Positions 56,085 through 64,000 of a DNA stretch of 64,000 nucleotides are shown in pieces. The notes below the pieces were generated by a model, which saw only the letters and a program-made list of their open reading frames with translations, searched no databases and was not told the DNA's origin. Both the position numbers and the translations under genes were made by a program. Position 1 is the first letter of the stretch. Each line of letters begins with the position of its first letter. The stretch comes from Mesorhizobium sp. CAU 1732 (GTDB lineage Bacteria; Pseudomonadota; Alphaproteobacteria; Rhizobiales; Rhizobiaceae): NCBI RefSeq assembly GCF_039888675.1, contig NZ_JBDQQR010000001.1, forward strand, positions 1 through 64,000, in the 5' to 3' direction.

Positions 56085-56746
56085 GGCGCGTTCGTTCTAT
56101 CGCTCGCTTCGTTGTCCCGGCGGCGTTCAAGCCTGGATATCTCCAGGATGCGGCTCTCCGGATCGATCTTGCTGACATGTTCTACCAGATCGAATCGCCA
56201 GGCGTCATGACTTTCGACAATCTCCGACGCGTAATCCCGGCCTTTGTGAAAGAGCGCGGTTGCGGTCTTCGTCAACCATGGAGCGGACAGATTCAACAAG
56301 AGGGGCAGGGGCGCAAGGGCCCGCGCCGTCACCACTTCAGGCACGGCGACGCGGTCTGCGGCATCCTCTATCCTGCAAATATGCACCTTGGCAGGCGCCC
56401 GCAGGCTTCCCAGAACAGTGCGAAGGAACGCCGCCTTCTTGTTGTTGCTCTCGACCAATTCGATCGACGCGCCGGGTCTGTCCATCAGCAGAATGGCCAT
56501 GATGGCGCCGGGAAACCCGCCACCGGATCCGAGATCGAGCCACTTCGATGCAGTTGGCTGCAGCGCCGCGAGTTGCGCGCTATCCAGGATATGCCTGCGC
56601 CATAGGCTGTCGAGCGTCGAGGGGGCTGCGAGATTGATGCTGGCCGACCATCTCCGGAATTCCCGTTCGAACGTGACAAGCCGTTCAAATGTTTCACGTG
56701 AAACCGGTCCAGCGACATTTTGGAGTTCGTCGTAGCGATCGCTCAC
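56081..56746 (-). CDS. rsmG: 16S rRNA (guanine-N7)-methyltransferase RsmG
   Basis: 221-residue methyltransferase that modifies G527 of 16S rRNA. The SAM site is in [19 protein letters not shown], with the family's HILDSAQL. It starts with GTG, overlapping the mnmG stop as GTGA. Codons for the N-terminal VSRET contain a perfect parS core (56691-56704), the usual dual-use arrangement. Confidence 0.95.
   Translation of the reverse strand: MSDRYDELQNVAGPVSRETFERLVTFEREFRRWSASINLAAPSTLDSLWRRHILDSAQLAALQPTASKWLDLGSGGGFPGAIMAILLMDRPGASIELVESNNKKAAFLRTVLGSLRAPAKVHICRIEDAADRVAVPEVVTARALAPLPLLLNLSAPWLTKTATALFHKGRDYASEIVESHDAWRFDLVEHVSKIDPESRILEISRLERRRDNEASDRTNAP
56690..56705. promoter_or_regulatory. 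parS site 1
   Basis: TGTTTCACGTGAAACC contains the perfect parS core GTTTCACGTGAAAC (56691-56704), inside the 5' end of rsmG. Confidence 0.9.
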
Positions 56747-58611
56747 GCTGCGCCCTGTCGTGCTAGATCCTGGCGAAGGCTCGAAAGCAAAATAGCCAGG
56801 GCGGCCGGCGTCATACCCTCTATGCGCTGCGCCTCGGCTATTGACCGCGGTTTCCGCGCAGCCAGCTTCTGCTTCAATTCGTTGGAAAGACCGGGAAGGT
56901 GGCTGAAATCCAAATCCTCTGGAATCGCGCGAGCCTCTTCGCGTCGCAGGACGGCGACGTCCGCCTCCTGCCGATCGAGGTAGACGGCATAGCGCGCCTC
57001 GGTTTCGAGCCGCTCTACGACGGACCCGTGAAAGCCTCCCAACTCGGGCCAGATCGCCGTGAGCCGCGCCATGTCGATATCCGGATAGGCGAGGAGCTCG
57101 TAAGCAGTGCGGCGTTGTCCGTCCTGATTGAGGTTCAAACCGCTTCGCACAGCCATGTTCGGCGTGACCGACAGGCTTTTGGTAAGCGCGCGTGCGCGGG
57201 TCAACGCCGCGCTGCGCTCGGTGAATCGGTCCACCCGCGCGGCGCTGGCGATACCGAGCTCGACGGCTTTTGGCGTAAGCCTGTCATCCGCGTTGTCGGC
57301 ACGCAGCGACAGCCGAAACTCCGCCCGCGACGTAAACATCCGGTAGGGCTCGCTGACGCCGCGCTGCACAAGGTCGTCGATCAGAACGCCGATATAGGCA
57401 TCGCCGCGTCCGAATGTGACAGCGTCGAGCCCTTGCGCGGCGCGGGCCGCATTCAATCCTGCCACGAGTCCCTGCGCGGCAGCCTCTTCATACCCGGTGG
57501 TGCCATTGATCTGGCCTGCGAGAAACAGGCCCCCGACCTTGCGCGTCTCGAGCGAATGCCGGAGCTCGCGCGGATCGATGTGATCATATTCGATCGCATA
57601 GCCGGGTTGAAGGATTCCCGCGCGCTCCAGACCAGGGATCGTGGCTACCAGCGCCTCCTGCGCATCACGCGGCAGCGAGGTTGATATACCATTAGGATAA
57701 ACCGTATCGTCGTCCAGCCCTTCGGGCTCAAGGAAGATCTGATGGCCGTCGCGGTCGCCGAACTTGACAATCTTGTCCTCGATCGACGGGCAGTAACGGG
57801 GGCCGACCCCCTCGATCGAGCCGGAATACATGGCCGAGCGATGCAAATTGGCACGGATCACCTCATGCGACTTGTCGGTCGTGCGCGTGATGCCGCACGC
57901 AATCTGCGGGGTGCTGATCACATCCGTCATGAGCGAGAACGGAACCGGATCAATGTCGGCCAATTGCTTGTCGAGACCGTCCCAATCGATGGTTCGTCCA
58001 TCAAGCCGCGGCGGGGTTCCGGTCTTCAGCCGGCCCAGCGAAAACCCGAGTCTCGCCATGGTCGCGGACAGGCCGATCGATGCGTTCTCGTTCATTCGGC
58101 CGGCGGGAAATTGTTCTTCTCCAATATGGATCAAGCCGCGCAGGAAGGTGCCGGTCGTCAGGACGACACTTGAACATGCGAGATGATCGCCGTTTGCAAG
58201 GACGACGCCGTCTACCGCGCCGCCATCCATGCGGATATCCAGGACCTCGCCTTCGACGATATGGAGATTCTCCTGAGCGTCGATCGCCTCCTGCATTGCG
58301 AGCCGGTAGAGCTTGCGATCCGCCTGTGTACGGGGGCCGCGGACCGCCGGGCCCTTGCGTCTGTTGAGCAAGCGAAACTGAATTCCAGCGCGATCGGCAA
58401 CCCGGCCCATCAATCCATCCAGCGCGTCGATCTCGCGAACGAGATGTCCCTTACCCAGCCCGCCTATGGCCGGATTACAAGACATGACACCGATATTGTC
58501 GCGCTTCATGGTGACCAGCGCAGTCCGCGCGCCGGCGCGCGCGGAAGCCGACGCGGCTTCGCAGCCGGCGTGACCTCCACCTATGACGATGACATCATAT
58601 GTCGTTGGCAT
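56743..58611 (-). CDS. mnmG: tRNA uridine 5-carboxymethylaminomethyl modification enzyme MnmG
   Basis: About 622 residues. FAD-dependent partner of MnmE in wobble-uridine modification. The FAD loop is [21 protein letters not shown] at the N-terminus, followed by [24 protein letters not shown], and later [17 protein letters not shown]. The ATG at 58611 has GGAG six nt upstream and starts MPTTYDV; a frame start at 58623 adds four residues. Three parS-like sites lie just upstream, between it and mnmE. Confidence 0.96.
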   Translation of the reverse strand: MPTTYDVIVIGGGHAGCEAASASARAGARTALVTMKRDNIGVMSCNPAIGGLGKGHLVREIDALDGLMGRVADRAGIQFRLLNRRKGPAVRGPRTQADRKLYRLAMQEAIDAQENLHIVEGEVLDIRMDGGAVDGVVLANGDHLACSSVVLTTGTFLRGLIHIGEEQFPAGRMNENASIGLSATMARLGFSLGRLKTGTPPRLDGRTIDWDGLDKQLADIDPVPFSLMTDVISTPQIACGITRTTDKSHEVIRANLHRSAMYSGSIEGVGPRYCPSIEDKIVKFGDRDGHQIFLEPEGLDDDTVYPNGISTSLPRDAQEALVATIPGLERAGILQPGYAIEYDHIDPRELRHSLETRKVGGLFLAGQINGTTGYEEAAAQGLVAGLNAARAAQGLDAVTFGRGDAYIGVLIDDLVQRGVSEPYRMFTSRAEFRLSLRADNADDRLTPKAVELGIASAARVDRFTERSAALTRARALTKSLSVTPNMAVRSGLNLNQDGQRRTAYELLAYPDIDMARLTAIWPELGGFHGSVVERLETEARYAVYLDRQEADVAVLRREEARAIPEDLDFSHLPGLSNELKQKLAARKPRSIAEAQRIEGMTPAALAILLSSLRQDLARQGAA

Positions 58612-58676
58612 GACTCGCTCCATGGAAGGTACGGTGCATGATCCCGGAGCGATAGACTGTCAAGAGCCGGCGTCAC

Positions 58677-58690
58677 GTTTCACGTGAAAC
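58677..58690. promoter_or_regulatory. parS site 2
   Basis: GTTTCACGTGAAAC, a perfect 14-bp parS core, in the intergenic region between mnmE and mnmG. Confidence 0.9.
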
Positions 58691-58714
58691 AACACACCGA
58701 CGGGCACCCTCACT

Positions 58715-58728
58715 GTTTCACGTGAGTC
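58715..58728. promoter_or_regulatory. parS-like site 3
   Basis: GTTTCACGTGAGTC differs from the parS core at one position in the right arm. It is 24 nt from parS site 2. Confidence 0.7.
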
Positions 58729-58752
58729 AGCGACGCTGCCAGCGTTTCGCGT

Positions 58753-58766
58753 GTTTCACGTGAATC
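58753..58766. promoter_or_regulatory. parS-like site 4
   Basis: GTTTCACGTGAATC differs from the parS core at one position, and overlaps the stop codon of mnmE (58765-58767). A weaker similar stretch (GTTTCGCGTG) adjoins it on the left. Confidence 0.7.
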
Positions 58767-60081
58767 ACTTCCCGATGCAGAATTGCGAGAAGATGACGCC
58801 GAGCAACTCCTCGACATCCACGGCTCCGGTGATCCGACCAAGCGCGTCACCCGCCAAGCGAAGCTCCTCGGCGCGTAACTCCAGATCGGCTGCCGGCTCC
58901 CCGGCAGCGTTCGCAACGTGCCCTGCGCACATTGTCAAAAGCTCTACATGACGAGCCCGAAACGGAACGATGCTCGTGACGGAACCAGCGTCGGCGGCTT
59001 TTGAAGCGATAGCGTCCAGCAGGCCGTTGAGACCTTCTCCGGTATGACTGGATACGAGGTGGTCGAATTCCTCACGTGCATCCGCTGTCTGCAGATCACG
59101 CTTTGTCCCGATCCTCCATACGGTATTCTGAGGCACCGATAGCGGGGAGGGTAAATTCCTATCAGACGAATCGATCAGCTCAAGAATCAGATCCGCATTT
59201 GCCGCTGCGGCCAGCGCCCGTTGGACCCCGATCACCTCGACGATATCGGTCGTGTCCCGCAGGCCGGCCGTATCCGTAACGATGATTTTGTAGCCCGACA
59301 GATCAAGGACGACGTCGATCGTATCGCGTGTGGTACCCGGTACGTCCGTGACGATCGCCACGTCCCGGCGCGCCAATGCATTGAGAAGGCTTGATTTTCC
59401 CGCATTGGGGGCGCCGATCAGCGCGACGCGGAAACCCTCGCGCACGATTTCCGCTGCGTGATAGCCCGTCAGATGCTGCTCGATCTGCGAATGCAGCGAG
59501 CGCATGGACTGCCAGACTTGATCCGATACCGAACCCGGAACATCGGCCTCGTCCGCAAAGTCCAGCTCAGCCTCGATCATGGCGCGCGCATGAAGAAGTT
59601 GATTGCGCCAACCCGCGTAGAGCTTTGCCTGGCCGCCGTCCGCGTGTGTGACGGCGAGCCGACGCTGTGCCTCGGTCTCTGAAGCGATCAGATCCCCCAA
59701 TGCTTCAGCGCCTGTGAGATCGACCTTTCCATTGATAAAGGCCCTGCGGGTAAATTCCCCGGCTTCCGCGTGGCGAAGCCCCTCAAAAGTCGTCAGAAAT
59801 GACAACATAGCCTGGACAACCGCCTTGCCGCCATGCAGATGGAACTCGACGCATTCCTCGCCGGTGAAGCTGTGTGGCGCGGGGAAGTAGACCACGAGCC
59901 CGCGATCCAGGACGGTTCCATCCTGCTGCCTGATTGTACAAAGTTCCGCTTTGCGAGATGCAGGGATGCGTCCAATTGCGCCGCGAAGAACCGGCTCGAC
60001 GTCGGGTCCCGAGACGCGAATAACCGCCACGCCGGACGGCAAGCCTCCGCTGGACAGGGCGAAAATCGTATCCCGGAACAT
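58765..60081 (-). CDS. mnmE: tRNA modification GTPase MnmE
   Basis: 438-residue GTPase that acts with MnmG on wobble uridines. The N-terminal tetrahydrofolate-binding domain has VIRVSGPD and FTGEECVEFHLHGGKAV. The GTPase motifs are GAPNAGKSSLLNAL (G1) and DTAGLRDT (G3). The base-specificity motif, normally NKxD, reads TKRD here. The C-terminus is CIGK, with the conserved cysteine. It lies 99 nt downstream of rho on the same strand. Confidence 0.95.
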   Translation of the reverse strand: MFRDTIFALSSGGLPSGVAVIRVSGPDVEPVLRGAIGRIPASRKAELCTIRQQDGTVLDRGLVVYFPAPHSFTGEECVEFHLHGGKAVVQAMLSFLTTFEGLRHAEAGEFTRRAFINGKVDLTGAEALGDLIASETEAQRRLAVTHADGGQAKLYAGWRNQLLHARAMIEAELDFADEADVPGSVSDQVWQSMRSLHSQIEQHLTGYHAAEIVREGFRVALIGAPNAGKSSLLNALARRDVAIVTDVPGTTRDTIDVVLDLSGYKIIVTDTAGLRDTTDIVEVIGVQRALAAAANADLILELIDSSDRNLPSPLSVPQNTVWRIGTKRDLQTADAREEFDHLVSSHTGEGLNGLLDAIASKAADAGSVTSIVPFRARHVELLTMCAGHVANAAGEPAADLELRAEELRLAGDALGRITGAVDVEELLGVIFSQFCIGK

Positions 60082-60112
60082 GAACCTCGCTCCCAGAATT
60101 GTTTCGGAAACG

Positions 60113-60139
60113 AATCGGAGGCCGCGAGGGCCTCCGATT
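60113..60139 (-). terminator. Hairpin after rho
   Basis: AATCGGAGGCC and GGCCTCCGATT form an 11-bp perfect stem with a 5-nt loop, 42 nt past the rho stop. The tail on the minus strand is only mildly T-rich (CGTTTCC), so it may be a partial terminator between rho and mnmE. Confidence 0.6.
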
Positions 60140-60180
60140 GAACTTTGTTACGTGTGCGAATCGATTGTCTCGACCCGCGC

Positions 60181-61446
60181 CTACGTGTTCATGGAATCGA
60201 AGAAGTCCGCGTTCGACTTGGTCTGCTTCAGTTTGTCGATCAGGAACTCGATCGCGTCCGTCGTTCCCATCGGCGCCAGGATGCGGCGAAGCACGAAGAT
60301 CTTCTGGAGATCCTGACGCGCGACCAGCAGGTCTTCTTTGCGCGTTCCAGACTTCAGGATGTCCATGGACGGGAAGATGCGCTTGTCCGCGACCTTGCGG
60401 TCCAGCACGATTTCCGAATTGCCGGTACCCTTGAACTCCTCGAAGATCACTTCGTCCATGCGGCTGCCGGTATCGATCAGCGCGGTTGCGATGATGGTGA
60501 GCGAGCCACCTTCTTCGATGTTGCGGGCAGCGCCGAAGAAGCGCTTCGGCCGCTGGAGCGCGTTGGCGTCGACACCGCCGGTCAGGACCTTGCCGGATGA
60601 CGGCACGACCGTGTTGTAGGCGCGGCCGAGGCGCGTGATGGAATCGAGCAGGATGACGACGTCGCGGCCATGCTCCACCAGGCGCTTGGCCTTCTCGATC
60701 ACCATCTCGGCGACCTGAACGTGACGAACCGCCGGCTCGTCGAAGGTCGAGGAGACGACCTCGCCCTTCACCGAGCGCTGCATGTCGGTCACTTCTTCCG
60801 GGCGCTCGTCGATCAGAAGAACGATGAGATAAGCCTCGGGATGGTTGGTGGCGACCGAATGCGCGATGTTCTGCAGCAGGACCGTCTTGCCGGTACGCGG
60901 CGGCGCGACGATCAGACCACGCTGGCCCTTGCCGAGCGGAGCGACCAGATCGATGACACGCGCGGAGAGGTCCTTGGTGGTCGGAGCCTCCGTTTCCATG
61001 CGCAGACGCTCGTTCGGATAGAGCGGCGTCAGATTGTCGAAATGGATCTTGTGGCGGATCTTTTCGGGATCCTCGAAATTGATCGTGTTGACCTTTAGCA
61101 GCGCAAAATAGCGCTCGCCTTCCTTCGGTCCACGGATAGGGCCTTCGACCGTATCGCCGGTCTTGAGCGAAAAGCGCCTGATCTGTGACGGCGAGATGTA
61201 GATATCGTCGGGACCCGGCAGATAGTTGGCATTGGCCGAGCGCAGGAAGCCGAATCCGTCCTGCAGAACCTCGACGACGCCTTCGCCGATGATCTCGATG
61301 TCCTGTGCCGCGAGCTTCTTGAGAATGGCGAACATCAGCTCCTGCTTGCGCAGAACGCTGGCGTTCTCGACCTCGAGCGATTCGGCGAACGCAATGAGGT
61401 CCGTGGGGCCTTTGCTCTTGAGCTCTTGTAGTTTCATTTCCTGCAT
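60181..61446 (-). CDS. rho: Transcription termination factor Rho
   Basis: 421-residue hexameric RNA helicase that ends transcription. The RNA-binding N-domain has [29 protein letters not shown]. The ATPase core has [16 protein letters not shown] (Walker A), [15 protein letters not shown] (Walker B), and the Q- and R-loops with [15 protein letters not shown]. The start at 61446 ([12 protein letters not shown]) matches the known form in relatives; the longer frame is not supported. Confidence 0.96.
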   Translation of the reverse strand: MQEMKLQELKSKGPTDLIAFAESLEVENASVLRKQELMFAILKKLAAQDIEIIGEGVVEVLQDGFGFLRSANANYLPGPDDIYISPSQIRRFSLKTGDTVEGPIRGPKEGERYFALLKVNTINFEDPEKIRHKIHFDNLTPLYPNERLRMETEAPTTKDLSARVIDLVAPLGKGQRGLIVAPPRTGKTVLLQNIAHSVATNHPEAYLIVLLIDERPEEVTDMQRSVKGEVVSSTFDEPAVRHVQVAEMVIEKAKRLVEHGRDVVILLDSITRLGRAYNTVVPSSGKVLTGGVDANALQRPKRFFGAARNIEEGGSLTIIATALIDTGSRMDEVIFEEFKGTGNSEIVLDRKVADKRIFPSMDILKSGTRKEDLLVARQDLQKIFVLRRILAPMGTTDAIEFLIDKLKQTKSNADFFDSMNT

Positions 61447-61608
61447 GTTGCGGAACCTGGATAGGCAAGAAAGGGAGGGAATGCGGGGCGGCAGTGTGTG
61501 CGCCGGGGGCGCCCGCTGAAGAACAGTATGCACTACGCCATGCGGGGAGAGAGGTCAGACTCTTAAACGCCAACCTTCCAAAGCGCAAGGTAGGATTTCC
61601 AAGCCGTT

Positions 61609-62142
61609 CTACAAGGGTTTAACCACCACGAGGATCACGATCACCACCATCAGAACGGTCGGGATCTCGTTGACGATGCGCCAGTGTCGTGTCGGTTTTG
61701 TGTTGCTATCCCCGGCAAACCTGCGCACCGATGCCGAGAGGTAGCCGTGAACGCCGGACAGCAGCAAGACGGCCGCGATCTTGGCATGCAGCCAGCCCCC
61801 TGAAAAACCGAAGCCCCGCCAGGCCAGCCAGAGCCCCAGGACCCAGGTGACGACCATCGCCGGATTGATGATCGCCCGCAAAAGCCTGCGCTCCATCACC
61901 TTGAAGGTCTCGGACGTGTCGGAACCCGGTTCGGCCTGCGCATGATAGACGAAAAGGCGCGGCAGGTAGAGCATCCCGGCCATCCAGGAGATTACCGCGA
62001 TCACATGGAATGCCTTGATCCAGTCGTACCACGACACCGGCGCAGCCAGAAACAATGCGGCCGTCAGTCCGGCGACGATCAGCAGCGACACGAGCGCCCG
62101 CATCATCGGAGTGCCGGATTTCGATGCGGTAGCACCACTCAT
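61609..62142 (-). CDS. hemJ: Protoporphyrinogen IX oxidase HemJ
   Basis: 177-residue membrane protein with four to five helices that carries out the oxygen-independent-type protoporphyrinogen oxidation in many alphaproteobacteria. Conserved residues are in [27 protein letters not shown] and [15 protein letters not shown], containing the histidines thought to bind haem, and the final [15 protein letters not shown]. It overlaps hemE by ATGA. The two genes give consecutive late steps of haem synthesis. Confidence 0.88.
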   Translation of the reverse strand: MSGATASKSGTPMMRALVSLLIVAGLTAALFLAAPVSWYDWIKAFHVIAVISWMAGMLYLPRLFVYHAQAEPGSDTSETFKVMERRLLRAIINPAMVVTWVLGLWLAWRGFGFSGGWLHAKIAAVLLLSGVHGYLSASVRRFAGDSNTKPTRHWRIVNEIPTVLMVVIVILVVVKPL

Positions 62143-63173
62143 GTCGTCGCCTCACGAACCCGCGCCACCATGCGTTCCACATGGGCGATGGGAGCCTCGG
62201 GCGTGATGCCGTGACCAAGGTTGAACACCAGAGGGCCGGAACCGAGTTCGCGCAGGATGGCGTCGACACCCTCATCGAGCGCCTTGCCGCCGGCAACCAG
62301 TCGCAGCGGGTCGAGATTGCCCTGTACCGCACCGTGCCCCTGGAGCGTCTTTGCCTGGCTCAGCGGCACGGACCAATCGATGCCCAGCGCAGTGATGCCA
62401 GTGGCCGCCCTGTAGCCGTCGTAGAGCGATCCAGCACCCTTCGGAAAGCCGATGATCGGCGTGTCGGGATGAACAGCGCGGACCCGTCGCACGATCTCGG
62501 CCACCGGACGCATGCAATAGTCCTGAAAACACGCTTCATCGAGGACACCGGACCAGGAATCGAAAATCTGGACTGCGTCCGCGCCGGCATCGATCTGGCG
62601 AATGAGATAGTCGGCGGATTGACGGGCAAGCAGGTCGAGCAGATCGCGCATGGCCTCGGGATGCCGATAACCGAAGAGCCGCGCTGGTGCCTGGTCGGGC
62701 GTTCCATGCCCCGCGATCATGTAGGTCGCGACCGTCCAGGGCGCGCCGCAGAAACCGAGCAGCGTGGTTTCCTCAGGCAGCTCTTTGCGCAACCGCCGGA
62801 CCGTCTCGTAGACCGGCGCCAAAACCTCGTGGAAAGCCTCGGTAGACAGCGTGGCAATGTCTTCCATCGCGATCGGCGTCATCACAGGCCCACGTCCTTC
62901 CTCAAAGCGCAGGTCACGGCCAAGCGCATGGGGAACGACCAGGATATCGGAAAACAGGATCGAGGCGTCGAAGCCGAACCGCTTGATCGGCTGCAGGGTC
63001 ACTTCAACGGCGAAATCCGGATTGTAGCAGAGGTCGAGGAAACCACCTGCTCGCTTGCGCGTTTCACGGTACTCGGGAAGGTAGCGTCCCGCTTGTCGCA
63101 TCATCCAGATCGGTGGCGGGAAAACGGTCTCTCCCCTGAGCACATCAAGGACGATTCGCTTCTTCTCAGCCAT
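62139..63173 (-). CDS. hemE: Uroporphyrinogen decarboxylase
   Basis: 344-residue enzyme that decarboxylates uroporphyrinogen III to coproporphyrinogen III. Signatures are [20 protein letters not shown] (with the catalytic arginines), [27 protein letters not shown] and [12 protein letters not shown]. It is the last gene before the probable origin and is transcribed away from it. Confidence 0.97.
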   Translation of the reverse strand: MAEKKRIVLDVLRGETVFPPPIWMMRQAGRYLPEYRETRKRAGGFLDLCYNPDFAVEVTLQPIKRFGFDASILFSDILVVPHALGRDLRFEEGRGPVMTPIAMEDIATLSTEAFHEVLAPVYETVRRLRKELPEETTLLGFCGAPWTVATYMIAGHGTPDQAPARLFGYRHPEAMRDLLDLLARQSADYLIRQIDAGADAVQIFDSWSGVLDEACFQDYCMRPVAEIVRRVRAVHPDTPIIGFPKGAGSLYDGYRAATGITALGIDWSVPLSQAKTLQGHGAVQGNLDPLRLVAGGKALDEGVDAILRELGSGPLVFNLGHGITPEAPIAHVERMVARVREATT

Positions 63174-63583
63174 TCTTACCCTTCGAGGACCAAGCGCCCT
63201 AAAACTAAAAAGACTCTTTTAATGGAATCTTTTGATTCTACGACTCTGTTGGTAACGGCAATTGTCGGTTCTGCACGATCAGGCCGCGAGAAAGACGCTG
63301 TAAGCGTTTCCGGTATCGTCAGGATACCCGTGGAACAACTTCGGGGATAACCCTGAAAAAGAGATGAGAATCAGTCTCTTACGGATCGACGAAAAATGCC
63401 GGGTTTGGCGCTCGGCGGGACGAAGCGACGCAGCCCCCATTTTCATTCACAGCCCCCTTTCGTTTTCGACGGCAGGGCGAATTGTGGACAAACCGGCCTC
63501 TGATACAGTCCGGTCGGAATGCCGGGGAAAACTGTCTCCGTTATCCACACGCACCAACAGGGTACGGGACGGCCTGTGAACAA
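63174..63583. other. Probable chromosomal replication origin (oriC)
   Basis: The 402-nt gap between hemE and the ppsR-type gene holds a perfect DnaA box TTATCCACA (63541-63549) and two more matches to TTNTNCACA on the other strand (63483-63491 and 63575-63583). A weaker match (TTATCCCCG, minus strand) ends at 63350. Five GANTC methylation sites lie at 63212, 63225, 63234, 63242 and 63368, four of them in an AT-rich stretch at 63200-63240. In Caulobacter and Rickettsia, as I recall, oriC lies between hemE and the homologue of this same right-hand gene (RP001). Four parS sites are 5-7 kb away, as expected. Confidence 0.72.
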
Positions 63584-64000
63584 ACAGCAAAGCTTCTTTC
63601 ATCTCCACATGATCTCCGACGCGACGGGCGAAACGCTGCTCTCGGCGGGCCGCGCGGCTGCGGCCCAGTACAAGGATGCGCGTGCGATCGAGCACATTTA
63701 TCCGCTAATCCGGACCGAGCGGCAGCTCATCAAGGTGCTCGAGGAAATCGATGAGTCGCCCGGCATCGTCCTCTACACGGTCGTCGATCAGGACCTTGGC
63801 CGCCTCATCGACAGCCGCTGCGCCACGATGGGTCTTCCTTGCGTCTCCGTGCTCGAGCCGGTCCTGACGGTCTTCCAGTCCTATCTCGGGGCACCTGCCG
63901 GCAGACGGGTGGGCGCGCAGCACGTTCTCGATGCGCAATATTTCCGCCGTATCGACGCGCTGAATTACACGATGGAGCACGATGACGGTCAGCTCTCGAA
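63576..64000 (+). CDS. PPDK/PEP-synthase regulatory protein (DUF299), partial
   Basis: The first 141 codons of a kinase/pyrophosphorylase that controls pyruvate phosphate dikinase or PEP synthase by reversible phosphorylation. The frame opens with GTG (63576) as [21 protein letters not shown], and [13 protein letters not shown] is the diagnostic start of the family; [24 protein letters not shown] is its next conserved block. The gene runs past the right edge, so the P-loop and C-terminus are not seen. A DnaA-box match overlaps the start codon. Confidence 0.88.
   Translation, partial: MNKQQSFFHLHMISDATGETLLSAGRAAAAQYKDARAIEHIYPLIRTERQLIKVLEEIDESPGIVLYTVVDQDLGRLIDSRCATMGLPCVSVLEPVLTVFQSYLGAPAGRRVGAQHVLDAQYFRRIDALNYTMEHDDGQLS

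Overview
The window looks like chromosomal DNA from an alphaproteobacterium of the order Hyphomicrobiales (Rhizobiales), probably near Phyllobacteriaceae. The reasons are high-GC coding sequence, the block rsmG-mnmG-mnmE-rho-hemJ-hemE beside parAB, parS palindromes (GTTTCACGTGAAAC), clustered GANTC (CcrM) sites, CtrA-like TTAA-N7-TTAA motifs and a dispersed rhizobial double-hairpin repeat. The genus is not settled from sequence alone.

Layout. 1-100: probable rRNA-operon promoter and leader hairpin reading out of the left edge. 0.4-21.5 kb: a catabolic/transport region. It holds a dimethylformamidase-like protein with a GntR regulator, a polyamine-type ABC transporter, an acid-sugar module (AroE-like dehydrogenase, OtnC-like decarboxylase, OtnK-like kinase, TetR), a five-gene dipeptide-type ABC transporter, a split transketolase, a class III aminotransferase, a second GntR, and a FolD-like enzyme with changed catalytic residues next to a folD fragment. 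21.9-29.4 kb: a hexuronate-type locus (GntR, TctCBA transporter, UxuA, two Gfo/Idh/MocA oxidoreductases). 29.5-41.9 kb: DUF2332 protein, sdhCDAB, an MliC-like lipoprotein, GNAT, a small secreted protein, a membrane protein/ClpP-like protein pair, two diguanylate cyclases and leuC. 42.0-46.7 kb: MgtC, an AT-rich island with a small HTH gene abutting a truncated methyltransferase gene, a polar amino-acid ABC importer and a dicarboxylate symporter. 46.8-54.3 kb: rplS, trmD, rimM, xerC, a TraB/GumN protein and holA. 54.3-64 kb: parB-parA-rsmG-mnmG-(parS)-mnmE-rho-hemJ-hemE, then a probable oriC and the start of a PPDK/PEP-synthase regulatory protein gene that runs off the right edge.

Two regulatory networks are visible by eye. 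A palindrome around CATGATATATCATG lies before the transketolase pair, between the aminotransferase and its divergent GntR gene, and before the polyamine-type ABC operon; two closely related GntR proteins flank this set. A second inverted repeat, CTAG-N4-CTAG, lies before the third GntR gene, before tctCBA and between uxuA and the oxidoreductases, defining a probable uronate regulon. The rare tetranucleotide CTAG makes chance unlikely.

The most notable points are the probable replication origin between hemE and the ppsR-type gene (three DnaA-box matches and five GANTC sites, with four parS sites 5-7 kb away), the two operator sets, and the FolD paralogue whose catalytic Lys and Asp are replaced by Gln and Glu.
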